Position numbers and translations under genes: made by a program. The notes below the pieces were generated by a model. It had not been told where the DNA came from. It did not search any database and saw nothing but the letters and a program-made list of their open reading frames with translations. Of a DNA stretch of 64,000 bases, positions 25,746 to 36,500 are shown in pieces (positions within the stretch are counted from its first letter, which is position 1; each line of letters starts with the position of its first letter). The stretch is from PCC-6802 sp943367755 (GTDB lineage Bacteria; Cyanobacteriota; Cyanobacteriia; Pseudanabaenales; Pseudanabaenaceae), in assembly GCA_943367755.1 (NCBI GenBank), contig CALRKB020000013.1, positions 39,542 to 103,541 on the forward strand, written 5' to 3'.

Positions 25746-27284
25746 TCATTTGTTATCTAAAATTGCTAGAAGCTCTAAAAACACGCCGTTTGTCCAACCA
25801 AAACCAATTTCATTAGAACTGTAGCCAAACAAGATTTCTCCAGAAACGTCAGAAGAGCAGGTGCAGACATCGTACTTTTCGACTAGGGTGCCGTAGGTGA
25901 CAAATTCTTGCACGAGCATGGCAATAAATTTACGCGCCAGTCGATCGGCATCCTCTTTGTAGCCGTAGCGGCATAAACCTTTCACCGCAAATAGCTGCAA
26001 CGGTGCCCACCCAAAGGGTGCATCCCACTGATTGCCGCTCGCATGGGTACTGGTGAGCAACCCACCTGGCATTTCAAATTTCTCTAGATTTTGGACTACT
26101 TTCGCAGCCTGCTCGGCAGAGGCAATTCCGGCCCACAGTGGGTAGAAGGTGGTGGCAAACTCATAGGGACGACGATCGCCCGTACGAAAGTTGTAGTCGA
26201 AGTACTGCCCTGCCTCCTCATCCCACAAAAACTGGTCGATGCGCTGGTGGCGCTCGATCGCCCGATCGCGCCATTGCTGAGCCGCGTCCTCATGCCCCAC
26301 AATTTCGTGTAGTTTAGCCGTGTCTTGCTCCATCTGATAAAGCAAAACGTTGAGGCAGACGGGCGCATAGTGAATGATATCAACGCTAAAAGGGCCAAAG
26401 CGGTTAGTAATATCAAAGCCGGACTCGCGCATGGAGCGATCGCCCTGATAAAACAAGTCAGTCAGGAGATCTTGCTCGCGATCGTAGTAAAGGCTAAGTT
26501 CATATTCAGTCACGCGGTGCTCACGGTAAAACTCCCGCACGCGATCGTAATGGGTTCTGCCCCGATCGTCTTTCTCGGACACGAGCACTTCAGGCGCGGG
26601 GCCTTTTCCCAGGGCATAGTAGCGCGAAAGTCCCGTAGCTGGGTTCAGATGGGGCGGCACCGTCCAGTAATAGTAGTAGCGCTCCACCATGGGCAAGAGC
26701 GATCGCACCCAGTCTCGATCCTGAGTGCGATCGAATAGCGCCAAAATCATTAGCGTTAATACGGGCGGCTGCGATCGCGCCAGTTGATAGCTGCGATTAG
26801 CATTGAGAATCGTGCCGTAATGCTCGATCTCATACAGCAGTTGCTCGACCATGCTACGAGCTAGGTCAATTTCGCCATCCCGCAACAGTCCGAGCTGAAT
26901 AAAATAACTATCCCACCCATACATTTCGTTGAACCGCCCTCCTGGCACCACATAGGCATGGGGCAAGTACAAGAGACCGTGATCTTGAATTTGTTCCACC
27001 TCTGACGGCAAGATGCGCAGATCGATTTGGCTCCACTCGTGGGCTGGCAGCACTTGTCGCAGCGTCTGCTCAACGCGATCGTAGTCCTCTTGCGGGGAAA
27101 TGTAGACTACCCAACGCTGGTCAGGTGTATGTTCGATTTTAGGATCTTTCGCAGCCTGCAGAATGTGTGCTGGAGAGCGATAGAGGGTTTTCCATGTACG
27201 TTTAATATAATCCCTAACCGACTGGATTTGTGCGGTGGAAGGAATAGCTGGGATCGATGTAACAGATGGATTAGAGACAGGCAT
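25746..27284 (-). CDS. treH: Alpha,alpha-trehalase (GH37)
   Basis: The protein has 512 aa. Both trehalase signatures are present: 'PGGRFNEMYGWDSYF' (residues 114-128) and 'NQWDAPFGWAPLQ' near residue 410. It has no signal peptide, so it is cytoplasmic. It hydrolyses trehalose to two glucose. It is the last gene of a treZ-treY-treH operon (21 bp after treY), the same order as in desiccation-responsive Nostoc, where the trehalase sets the trehalose level made by the two upstream enzymes. Confidence 0.92.
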   Translation of the reverse strand: MPVSNPSVTSIPAIPSTAQIQSVRDYIKRTWKTLYRSPAHILQAAKDPKIEHTPDQRWVVYISPQEDYDRVEQTLRQVLPAHEWSQIDLRILPSEVEQIQDHGLLYLPHAYVVPGGRFNEMYGWDSYFIQLGLLRDGEIDLARSMVEQLLYEIEHYGTILNANRSYQLARSQPPVLTLMILALFDRTQDRDWVRSLLPMVERYYYYWTVPPHLNPATGLSRYYALGKGPAPEVLVSEKDDRGRTHYDRVREFYREHRVTEYELSLYYDREQDLLTDLFYQGDRSMRESGFDITNRFGPFSVDIIHYAPVCLNVLLYQMEQDTAKLHEIVGHEDAAQQWRDRAIERHQRIDQFLWDEEAGQYFDYNFRTGDRRPYEFATTFYPLWAGIASAEQAAKVVQNLEKFEMPGGLLTSTHASGNQWDAPFGWAPLQLFAVKGLCRYGYKEDADRLARKFIAMLVQEFVTYGTLVEKYDVCTCSSDVSGEILFGYSSNEIGFGWTNGVFLELLAILDNK

Positions 27285-27305
27285 AGGAGATTATATTGAT
27301 AAGAA

Positions 27306-30098
27306 TTATTGACCGATCGCGAGCGCAACTGGGAAATGCTGGAGCGTTTGACCGACTGAGAGCAAGGCAGTGGATTGCAGGGATTGGTTCGTGATGGCGT
27401 TAGTCCAGCGTAAGGGTGCGGATTGCGGCAGCTGAATGCAAGTATCTTTCCAGATGGCCTGCCCGAGACGAGGTTCTCCTGGTTGAACTAAGCCAACCAA
27501 GAAACGAGGTGCAATCGCGATCGCCATCTGTCCGTTGAAACTGCGCCCGAACGCGATGATATGCTCGTTTAGAGCGCCCGTCACCTCTAGTGGTACGTAA
27601 TCGCCCTTTTGGAAGAGATCCTGATGGGCTTTACGGGCTTGCAGTAACTGGTAAGTGAGAAACAGCTTGATCCGACCGTCAGTTCGGGTCGCCAGCAATT
27701 CATCAATCAGGCTCAGAATGTTTGTCGCGCGCTGCTCCTGAATGTAGTTGAGGACAGTAATCCGTTGCTGGTATTCCACGGGACGACGATTATCGGGATC
27801 AACCAAGCTCAAATCCCAGAATTCATCGCCCTGATATAGATCGGGGACACCTGGAGCGGCATGTTTTAACAGCACTTGCGAGAGCGAATTGAGCATGCCA
27901 TACTCCGCTACCTGACATTGAAAAGGTTTAAATGCGTCCAGAAATGGGTTGTTTTCCGGCGTAGCTAATATGGCTTCAACAAAAGCTAGGTAGCCGTTTT
28001 CATAGTCACTATCAGGTCTGAGCCAAGCCGTATGTACCTTGGCTTCGCGCACCGATTTGATTGCATAGGCTTTCACCCGATCGACAAAGTCCGCAAACTC
28101 ACTCTCAATAAAAGGAAACGCACCCAGCAGCGTCTGGTACAGAAAGTATTCATCGTTGCGATCAGGAATGGCTTTGCCATTGATTTTGGGCTTTCGATCG
28201 GCGTTAATATCAGCCCAGGTTTTCACGCGATCGATCCAAGCTTCGGGTAGCTCTGAAAGCACATTCAGGCGGGCACGCACGTCTTCTCCACGTTTAGTAT
28301 CGTGGGTGGCTGTGGCATTCATGGAATGCGGCCAATACCGAACTTTGTGCTGGTTAAATTGATGAAATTGAGGCAGAGAAATCCCAAAATGGCTGGGATT
28401 GCCGCCGACTTCATTGAGCGACAGCAGACGGTTATAGCTGTACAGGAGGGTGTCTTCAATGCCTTTGGCCATCAACGGCCCCGTTAACTGCTGCAATCGC
28501 ATCACAAACTGCAGGCGCTCGGCCTTTTGCTCCTCGGTCAAATAGTCTTCATACTGACACAGCAAAAGTTTTTCAATATAGTCCAACTCTCTTAGTAGCA
28601 GCGGGACTTGTTGTTTAGATTCGGCGATCGCAGTTTGAATAACGGTGCGATCGATTGCGCTGACCTCATCAGAGGCAATATAAGTCCGATAGACTGGGAA
28701 CAAGGTCAATACTGCGATTAAGGCTTGCTTTAAACCATAGGCGGTGAAGTCTCCACCGAGTCGGGTTTGCGCCGAAATTCGTTTTAGGCGATCGGCTAGA
28801 TTACTAACATCGCCCGCCAAATTTTTTTCCACGATCAGGCGTTTCTTATCGGCAGCTAGTGTCTCATATTCAGCACTTAACCTAGTAAACGCTGAATAAA
28901 ACTGCGTTAACGGTTCCTGATTCTTGGCATAGCAAAATAGGCCATTCACAAAATTTAGAAACTCGTAGCCGCTGGTTCCCTGAATCGGCCAATCGGACGG
29001 GAGATTTTCTGACAGTTCTAATATTTTCTCGACAGTAATGTAGGTTTCTCCTACCTGTTCGCGGAGTCGCTCTAAATACTGAACTGGATCGTATAAACCA
29101 TCAATATGATCGATTCGCAGCCCAGTAAAAGTAGCATTTTCAACCAACTGTGTAATTAGCGCATGAGTTTTATGAAACACCTTAAGTTCTTCAACTTTCA
29201 CCGAGATCAACTCATTTACAGTAAAAAACCGCCTGTAGTTAATTTCTTCAGCGCCAACCTTCCAAAATGAGAGTCGGTAAAACTGTTCGGCTAAAAGTCC
29301 ATCTAGTAAATTAAAGCTCTCAGGTTTGCCAACTTCTCCATTAAAAGCCTGAATATTAGCATCCAGAAACTCCTTAACAGCATCATTTTGGCTATACATC
29401 TCCCACAGCAGCCCTTTCACAAAACTAATCTGAACGTAGCGTTCTCTGCCTTTAGCCTCGTTAGGAATATTTTTAATCAGATATACAATTCCTAGAAGTT
29501 TGACAAAATCAGGATGGTTTCTGCCCAGCGATCGCCCTACCTGGCCTAAATTATGGGTGATGAATCGAGTATAGGATTCAATCCGAACGGGTAATTTCAA
29601 GCCAAAATAATTGACGCTAAGGCCAGTTCGATCGTAGGCAAGGTTAATTTCTCCCTGCTCTAAGCACTCGGCATAAAAATTGCCTAGCAGTGGTGCTAAA
29701 ACACGACTTGGGATATCTTCAGAAGTCTGGCTCCAATCAATGTCAAAGTAGTCAAACGATTCTGCATCGGGTCCATTTTCCAGAATGTCCATGAGCCAGA
29801 GATTCTGGCTATCGTAGGCCATGTGGTTGGGCACAATATCTTGCACCCAGCCCATACCATGATGCTGAACTTCCCTAATCAGGGATTCAAACTCATCTAC
29901 CGTACCCAACTCGGGGTTGATGTGCGTAGGGTCAACCACATCGTAACCATGAGTGCTTCCCGTTCTAGCCTTGAAAATTGGAGAAGCATACAGATCGGAT
30001 ATACCTAATTCGCTCAGATAGGCCACGATCAACCGAGCGGCGGCAAAGGTGTAGTCTTGATGAAACTGAAGGCGATAGGTGGCAGTAGGAATTTTCAT
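27306..30098 (-). CDS. treY: Malto-oligosyltrehalose synthase (GH13)
   Basis: The protein has 930 aa, a typical length. It opens 'IPTATYRLQFHQDYTF' and shows 'SPIFKARTGSTHGYDVVDPT', 'WVQDIVPNHMAYD', 'GLRIDHIDGLYDP' and 'ATHDTKRGEDVRARL', all hallmarks of TreY. It converts the reducing-end alpha-1,4 bond of malto-oligosaccharide to the alpha-1,1 bond of maltooligosyltrehalose. It lies 15 bp after treZ and precedes treH on the same strand. Confidence 0.95.
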   Translation of the reverse strand: MKIPTATYRLQFHQDYTFAAARLIVAYLSELGISDLYASPIFKARTGSTHGYDVVDPTHINPELGTVDEFESLIREVQHHGMGWVQDIVPNHMAYDSQNLWLMDILENGPDAESFDYFDIDWSQTSEDIPSRVLAPLLGNFYAECLEQGEINLAYDRTGLSVNYFGLKLPVRIESYTRFITHNLGQVGRSLGRNHPDFVKLLGIVYLIKNIPNEAKGRERYVQISFVKGLLWEMYSQNDAVKEFLDANIQAFNGEVGKPESFNLLDGLLAEQFYRLSFWKVGAEEINYRRFFTVNELISVKVEELKVFHKTHALITQLVENATFTGLRIDHIDGLYDPVQYLERLREQVGETYITVEKILELSENLPSDWPIQGTSGYEFLNFVNGLFCYAKNQEPLTQFYSAFTRLSAEYETLAADKKRLIVEKNLAGDVSNLADRLKRISAQTRLGGDFTAYGLKQALIAVLTLFPVYRTYIASDEVSAIDRTVIQTAIAESKQQVPLLLRELDYIEKLLLCQYEDYLTEEQKAERLQFVMRLQQLTGPLMAKGIEDTLLYSYNRLLSLNEVGGNPSHFGISLPQFHQFNQHKVRYWPHSMNATATHDTKRGEDVRARLNVLSELPEAWIDRVKTWADINADRKPKINGKAIPDRNDEYFLYQTLLGAFPFIESEFADFVDRVKAYAIKSVREAKVHTAWLRPDSDYENGYLAFVEAILATPENNPFLDAFKPFQCQVAEYGMLNSLSQVLLKHAAPGVPDLYQGDEFWDLSLVDPDNRRPVEYQQRITVLNYIQEQRATNILSLIDELLATRTDGRIKLFLTYQLLQARKAHQDLFQKGDYVPLEVTGALNEHIIAFGRSFNGQMAIAIAPRFLVGLVQPGEPRLGQAIWKDTCIQLPQSAPLRWTNAITNQSLQSTALLSVGQTLQHFPVALAIGQ

Positions 30099-30113
30099 AA
30101 TTGTAGCGAGCCA

Positions 30114-31940
30114 TTAATTGTGGAATTGATAGAGCGCAAAACTACTGGCTCGGATCGCAATCGACCGACCCACACTCAGTGTTTCAGGCATGGAAGAACC
30201 AGGACCAGACCATTTCCGATCAGCAGAGTCAAGGATTTTTTGCCAGTGCCCTTCAGGAATAGTTGGTGCGAGCGATATATCAGCCTGATTGAAATTTAGC
30301 AGGCAAAATATTTGACCTTCATCACACCAGCGATGCAGCAACAAAATTTTTTCGTCTTCTAGCGCGATCGCCTCCAGGTTTTGTTTGTTTAATTGCTTAA
30401 GGGCAGGTATGGTGCGGCGCAGTTGAATCAAATGTCGATATAGATTAAGCAGGACCTGGTGATTGCCCTGGTTGCAGAGTTCCCATTGCAATTGCGATCG
30501 CCAGAAGGCTTCCTCACTTTCGGGATCGATGTAATCTTTCTCCTGATGAAAGTGGGCAAATTCGGTCTTCCGTCCAGCTCGAACAGCGGCAATTAATTCA
30601 GGATCGGTATGGCTGACAAAGTAGAGGAATGGAGCATCTTCAGCGTATTCTTCTCCCATAAATAGCAGTGGCACATTGGGAGACAGAAATAAGGCAGCAG
30701 CAGCGAGTTTCAGCGCTTCAAACGATATTAAATGCGTTAAGCGATCGCCCAAAATGCGATTGCCCACCTGATCGTGGTTTTGAATACAAACGACAAATCT
30801 GTGCCCTGGTAGATCGCTAGAATCACTACCATGCCAGCGATTTCGTGCCGGAGAGTAGTTCCAAGAATAGACAAATCCTTGTTTAAACGCTTTTGCCAGT
30901 TGGTCGCCGCGTCCATAGTCCTGGTAATAGCCTGATTGTTCTCCCGTTAACCAGGTATGAATGCAATGGTGAAAGGCATCGTTCCACTGGGCATCCAGAC
31001 CATAACCACCTTGCTCAGCCGTACGAATTACACGAACATCGCTGAGGTCATTTTCGGCAATGAGGTAAAATTTTCGACCTTGCTTGCGAGCGAGATCTGC
31101 CGTGGCTTCGACCAGATCTTGTAGGAAGTGTTTAGCATTTAGATCGAGAATGTGGTCGCTAGCATCTATGCGTAAGCCATCAATGTGAAAGGTGTCAAAC
31201 CAGTAGAGCGCATTTTGAATAAAGTAGTTGCGCACGCCGTAGCTGCTGGGGCCATCAAAGTTGATCGCGTTGCCCCACACCCCTTTAAACTTATCGGTAA
31301 AATAAGGACCATAGTTGCCGATGTAACAGCCTTCAGGGCCAAAGTGGTTGTAGACTACATCCAAAAGGACTGCGATGCCCTGGTGGTGGCATGCATCGAC
31401 CAGACGCTTGAGGCTATCGGGGTCACCGTAGGAATTTTGAACGGCGTAGGGGTAGGCACCGTCGTAACCCCAGTTGCGGTTGCCCGGAAACTGCGAGATC
31501 GGCATGAGTTCGATCGCATTCACACCCAGATCCTTTAGGTAGGGCAAGCGAGACGCGATCGCGTCAAAGGTGCCTTCCGGAGTAAACGTACCTATGTGCA
31601 GCTCGTAAATAATCAGATCTTCGAGGGGCAGGTTTGACCAAGTCGTATCGCTCCAGGTAAATGTGGTGCGATCGATTACCTGAGATGGCCCATGCACACC
31701 TTCAGGTTGAAACTGGGAAGCGGGGTCAGGACTCTCTAAATGTCCATCAAGCTGATAAAGATAAGTAGTCCCCGCTGCGATGCCATCAACCGTAATCTGC
31801 CAGTAGCCAAATTCAGCAGGCTGCATGGGCAATAAACGCTCGGTAGGAGAAATAATTTTAACGGAAACCTGTTTGGTATTAGGTGCCCAAACCGTAAACT
31901 GGCAGCGATCGCCACCCAGATACCAAGCGCCGATGTTCAC
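30114..31940 (-). CDS. treZ: Malto-oligosyltrehalose trehalohydrolase (GH13)
   Basis: The protein has 608 aa. An N-terminal carbohydrate-binding beta domain (about 1-100, 'GDRCQFTVWAPN') precedes the barrel, with 'DVVYNHFGPEGCY', the nucleophile D259 in 'GLRIDASDHI', the acid E296 in 'LIAENDLSD' and the third acidic residue in 'IQNHDQVGNR'. It releases trehalose from maltooligosyltrehalose made by TreY. It is the first gene of the tre operon; the promoter should lie in the 165 bp upstream, where I see no clear boxes. Confidence 0.95.
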   Translation of the reverse strand: MNIGAWYLGGDRCQFTVWAPNTKQVSVKIISPTERLLPMQPAEFGYWQITVDGIAAGTTYLYQLDGHLESPDPASQFQPEGVHGPSQVIDRTTFTWSDTTWSNLPLEDLIIYELHIGTFTPEGTFDAIASRLPYLKDLGVNAIELMPISQFPGNRNWGYDGAYPYAVQNSYGDPDSLKRLVDACHHQGIAVLLDVVYNHFGPEGCYIGNYGPYFTDKFKGVWGNAINFDGPSSYGVRNYFIQNALYWFDTFHIDGLRIDASDHILDLNAKHFLQDLVEATADLARKQGRKFYLIAENDLSDVRVIRTAEQGGYGLDAQWNDAFHHCIHTWLTGEQSGYYQDYGRGDQLAKAFKQGFVYSWNYSPARNRWHGSDSSDLPGHRFVVCIQNHDQVGNRILGDRLTHLISFEALKLAAAALFLSPNVPLLFMGEEYAEDAPFLYFVSHTDPELIAAVRAGRKTEFAHFHQEKDYIDPESEEAFWRSQLQWELCNQGNHQVLLNLYRHLIQLRRTIPALKQLNKQNLEAIALEDEKILLLHRWCDEGQIFCLLNFNQADISLAPTIPEGHWQKILDSADRKWSGPGSSMPETLSVGRSIAIRASSFALYQFHN

Positions 31941-32105
31941 GATAATCTTGCCCCTAATTTAGAACATCATCTAAATCTAAGCGGTTTGTGATGCGATCGA
32001 ACCTGTCATATAGAGGATTTCCAATCACCAATTTTGACCCTTTTGGGAGGGCAAATAACTCAGCAATCTCGTTAAAACTCTATCCTTTGACCGATCAATC
32101 TCCCT

Positions 32106-32336
32106 CTAGAGGTAAAACTCAACCCTCCCTAAGCGTTGTCGAGGACCAAACAACGTGGCTTCCCAATCTTCGGGTTCTCCTTCTACACATACCCAACCAG
32201 AATTCCACTCATCATCGGGTAGAAAAGCGCAGAGCAACCATGGGGAATCTGGTAGAGGTTCGACCCTTTTACCAAATACCTTCCGAGCATTCTCGATCGC
32301 TTCGTTACGAACAAAATAGGCAAAGTAGGATTTCAT
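32106..32336 (-). CDS. Small hypothetical protein
   Basis: The protein has 76 aa and is rich in Trp, Phe, Glu and Pro ('DSPWLLCAFLPDDEWNSGW', 'GEPEDWEATLFGPRQR'), with no membrane segment. The start is supported by an AGGTGA Shine-Dalgarno 5-6 bases before the ATG at 32336. A longer overlapping frame on the other strand has low-complexity content and no ribosome site, so this strand is preferred. No family recognised. Confidence 0.5.
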   Translation of the reverse strand: MKSYFAYFVRNEAIENARKVFGKRVEPLPDSPWLLCAFLPDDEWNSGWVCVEGEPEDWEATLFGPRQRLGRVEFYL

Positions 32337-32578
32337 ACTTCACCTTTCCTAGATTTTGAGGGTTTAAGTGGGCTGGAGACAGTCCAATTATAAACCGTAG
32401 ATTTGCAGACTAACAGCTCAAATCAGCAACAGCATAGAAGTAAAACGAAGCAAAGCAGCTCTCAACTATCCGCTGCATTTGAATTAATGTGCTAAATAAC
32501 TATGTATTTAACATAATTCCAGATAATATTTGTTTATCTGGAATTATCCCTCTACACCGCAACGGTATAAACAGCTAT

Positions 32579-33562
32579 ATGAATATCCAGCTCAAACCAA
32601 TGCCAGCCGTGCAAGTTATTCCTCTAGGGGCGAGCAAGCTAGCGCCTCAGCCCGTGACAGATTTGCGATCGCGACACGTACAAGAATTTCTCGCAGCACG
32701 TAACCTATCAAACAATACTAAAAAAGCCTACAAACGTGAATTAAACCGTTTTTTGGACTGGTGTAACTTATCCCTAGTCGAGATTAGTTCTAGACAAATT
32801 ACTCAATTTAAGCAATATCTACAGATAGATTGCCAACTCAATCATGCTTCACTTAATCGCGCCCTTGCTGCGCTCAAAAGCTTTTATAACTGGCTGATTA
32901 AAGCTTATCCTGCCCAATTTAGCCATAACCCTACAGGTGCCATAGATTTTGAGTCTTTACCACTACCACCCGCCCAAGATTTATCGGAAGCTGAAGTCAT
33001 GCGACTGTGGGAAATTGTCACTCAAACCGACTCATTCTCACCAGTCAAGCTCCGCGATGCAGCCTTGCTATCCATACTCAGTCACGGATTACGAGCCAGT
33101 GAAGTTGCCGCCTTAACCGTGGGAGATTTTGATGGCAAACGTCTACATATCCGCACCGCCAAAGATGATTCCACAGGCACAGTACCCCTTAATGCCAAAG
33201 CCAGAGAACATATCAGCACATACCTTAAGGAAAGGCAATCGCCCCTACAGGGAAAATTAGCAGATACTTTGCCGCTCCTACTTTCGTGCAGCAACCGTAA
33301 CAAAGGACAAGCCCTCAGCTATGAAGGCATTTATAAAATCGTGGCAGATTGGGGCAAACGGGCAGAGATCGCGCCCTTACATCCCCACAGATTGCGCCAC
33401 ACCTACGCCACAGGGCTGCTGCTTTTAGGTATGGAAAGCTATTTAGCCCGCAGCTTGACGCGTCACCAGTCCGAGGCTAGCTTCAATCGCTATGCCAAAC
33501 GCGCCAGAGCTGTCGCCGCCGAGAAAGCCTTTTATCAAGCGATCGGTGAGGAGGATATCTAG
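32579..33562 (+). CDS. Tyrosine recombinase / integrase (XerC/D-like)
   Basis: The protein has about 327 aa from the ATG at 32579 ('MNIQLKPMPAVQ'); an upstream start at 32489 gives an unlikely hydrophobic leader. The N-terminal SAM-like core-binding domain has 'FLAARNLSNNTKKAYKRELN'. The catalytic residues are in 'LSHGLRASEVAAL' (Arg), 'HPHRLRHTYATGL' (H-x-x-R), 'LTRHQSE' (His) and 'FNRYAKRA' (Tyr). It is a stand-alone integrase with no recognisable phage genes beside it. Its 3' end converges with the RTX protease gene, 7 bp away. Confidence 0.85.
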   Translation: MNIQLKPMPAVQVIPLGASKLAPQPVTDLRSRHVQEFLAARNLSNNTKKAYKRELNRFLDWCNLSLVEISSRQITQFKQYLQIDCQLNHASLNRALAALKSFYNWLIKAYPAQFSHNPTGAIDFESLPLPPAQDLSEAEVMRLWEIVTQTDSFSPVKLRDAALLSILSHGLRASEVAALTVGDFDGKRLHIRTAKDDSTGTVPLNAKAREHISTYLKERQSPLQGKLADTLPLLLSCSNRNKGQALSYEGIYKIVADWGKRAEIAPLHPHRLRHTYATGLLLLGMESYLARSLTRHQSEASFNRYAKRARAVAAEKAFYQAIGEEDI

Positions 33563-33569
33563 TCTGGCT

Positions 33570-36500
33570 CTAGACCGATACAAAAGCAGCTAAGGTTGGA
33601 GTAGAACCCTGAACTACTGCAATCAGATCGGTGCCTCGATAAATCGCACTGCCATAGGAGATTCCCGTAGGTAGCGCACCACCAATCGTCAGGTTATCTA
33701 ACGCAGATTTTTGGATAACATCACCCACCCCAAAGTCCGTAATCAAAGCGTAATCGGACATCCCATTGCCAAGGTAATAAGTTTTAGTTGCATCACCTAA
33801 CACAAAGCGATCAGTTCCAGCACTACCCGACAGTCTGTCAATTTCCCCAGCACCAAAGCTTGTAGCACCGAGAGTAGTATCAATTCCAATCAAAGTATCG
33901 TTACCGCTATTCCCAATTAAGGTATCATTGCCAACGCCACCTATGAGGAGATCGTCACCCAATCCACCATCGATAGAATCGTTGCCTAACAAGCCTGACA
34001 AGACATCTTGCCCACCTAAACCCGAAATCGTATCGTTACCTGACAAGCCAGTAAGAGTGTCATTGCCTGCTGTACCAAGAATCGCATCATCATTGCGAAT
34101 TGTTCCTGTGGCGTTAGCAGTACCGATTAAAGTACCGCTTGAGGGATTAGATAGAGTCACCATGAAGTTCTCATCAAGTTCCGCGATCGCATCACCCTTG
34201 ACACTCACCGTCACAGTTTGACTAGTCTGATTAGCCAAGAAGGTGACAGTACCAGATGTAGTACTAAAGTCATTAGCATCCGCAGGATTTACCCCACTAC
34301 CTGCAACTAGCCAGTTAGCGCTGCTAGTACTACTGATATCACCCGTGCGCGTCACTGTGAAGGTAAAAGCTTTATTCCCAGAGTTACCTTCAGTTTGATT
34401 GGCATTGGTGGAAGCGATCGCCAACATTGCAGGGAGATCGTTATTCTGGATCGTGCCCGTCGCCGTAGGAGTGATAATGCTAGCGCCTCCAGTAGGATTA
34501 GAAAGGTTAACCGTAAAGTCCTCATCTGCTTCTAGTGAGATATCTCCTTTGACATATACTGTGACAACTTTACTAGTCTCTCCAGCTGCAAAGTAGGTCG
34601 TTCCCGTTGGTAAATAGCCATTAAAATCACTGGCATTGGCAGCGTTCGCTCCACTTCCAGCAACTGCCCAGTTCACATTATTGGCGATTCCCGTACCACC
34701 ACCACGAGTAATCGTGAAGGTATATGCTTTCGTACCGCTATTCCCTTCCATCTGCACGGCATTCGTCGCCGCGATCGCAAACGTCGCAGGGAGATCGTCA
34801 GTCTGGATTGTACCCATCGCCGTACCAGAAGTAATAGTGGCAGCATTAGTGGGATTAGACAGCGTAACGTTAAAGTCCTCATCTGTCTCGATAGTCGTAT
34901 CTCCCTTGACATTAACAGTCACAACCTTAGTAGTTTCACCTGGGGCAAAGCTGACCGTACCCGTCGGTAATACGTTGCCAAAGTCGGTGGCATTAGCAGG
35001 GTTTGCGCCGCTACCCGTCACAGCCCAGTTAACAGCATTAGTACCAATGGTGTTATCGCTGCGCGTCACTGTAAACGTGAAAGCCTTAGTAAGGCTATTA
35101 CCCTCAGTTTGGATTGCATTCGTCGCCGCGATCGCAAACGTTGCTGGAAGATCGTCATTCAGAATAGTATAGGTAGCATTAGTCTGGCTACCAAGCACCG
35201 CACCCGTAGGCGTGCCAAGTTGCAGGGCGATCGTCTCATTGCCTTCGCTAGATGTATCTCCCACAATCAGAATAGATACGGTTTTACTGGTCTCACCATC
35301 GGCAAAATTAACAACAACTGGAAATTGGTTTGTATAGTCGCTGCCAGCGGTAGCCGTACCAGGGGCAGATGCTAATTGCACGGGTACGCTCACCGAGCCA
35401 ACACTTCCCCCCGTTCGAGCGATCGTGGCGATAATCGTACTTGTAGCGCTGCCGCTATTGCCTTCATTGCCGCTGTAGCTGGCAGAGGTAAAAGATAATG
35501 TTTGTGCGGGAGGAGGAACAATAGTACCGCTAATAGAATATTGCCCAACACGCCCGTAGAGACTATTACTCTTAACATGTAGGAAATAAGTTCCAGCCGT
35601 TACAATATTCGTACTAATACTGGCGGATTGTAGGTTGGTAGGATTGCCTGAAGTAACAAGATTGCCATTGGGATCGTAAAGTTCAGCAACAGCATCCAGA
35701 TTTGCACCTACTGCCGCAACATTGATATTCAAACTAATCGCACCAGCCCCAGTGGTAAAGGAAAATACATCGACATCTTGATTTTGAGCAATGATGCCCG
35801 AACCAGATACAGATGCACCGCTGACAGCCAATGCCGTTGCCGTGGCATCCGTATTACCAACATCATCAGTACGATAGCCCCCAAAACCATTACTAGCTGA
35901 GGCAATGACAGCCATATCATCCTGATAGACAGTAGACCCAGCCGCACTCTGGCCATTACTCCAGGTAGTCAAGCCCTGATAGTAGCTGACACCCATAATC
36001 GGGGCCCAACCGTTGCCACCGGGGTTATATTCATCCGTCTTCGTCGTCCCAGAATAGGCGCTCTGGTGATCTAGCCCTAGGGTATGACCTGCCTCGTGGG
36101 AAATTGCTTCTGCCGTAGCCTTCGGTTGACCATTAGCTAAATTCTCTTCAAATACAAAAGCGGGAGTATCGCTGCTATCTTGCCAAGAGAAGAGATAAGC
36201 CACACCACCAGCCCCCCCCGATTCTTCAAACCAATCATCCCAGGCTCCACCTATCACCACTCGCATGTTGTTAGAGGCTGACAAGTTACCTGGATCTATA
36301 GTAGTGACATCGATATTAAATGGTGCATAGTCTTCCGCAACCCGCTTCCAAATTTCGGTAATGTTACTGATTTCTGTTGCAGAAAAATTAGAGGTATCAG
36401 CATCGATGCTATAAGCAGGAGTAGTAAAGCTAGCACCGTTGTTAAATTCAGTATTCCAGTCTGTTCCAGAAGTAGTGTGCCCGTTAAAATCTAGATACAG

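Noticed and set aside
31988..32359. A 123-codon plus-strand frame in the treZ upstream region
   Set aside because: It overlaps the minus-strand 76-aa gene that has a good Shine-Dalgarno; its own composition is random-looking and it has no ribosome site.
33928..34075. Regularly spaced short repeats that could suggest a CRISPR array
   Set aside because: They are the RTX nonapeptide codons (GGxGxDxLxG) in frame, not identical repeats with unique spacers. No cas genes are present.
34636..35172. A 178-codon plus-strand frame inside the Calx-beta region
   Set aside because: It is the antisense shadow of repetitive Val/Thr/Ala codons of the protease; no start signal or independent homology.
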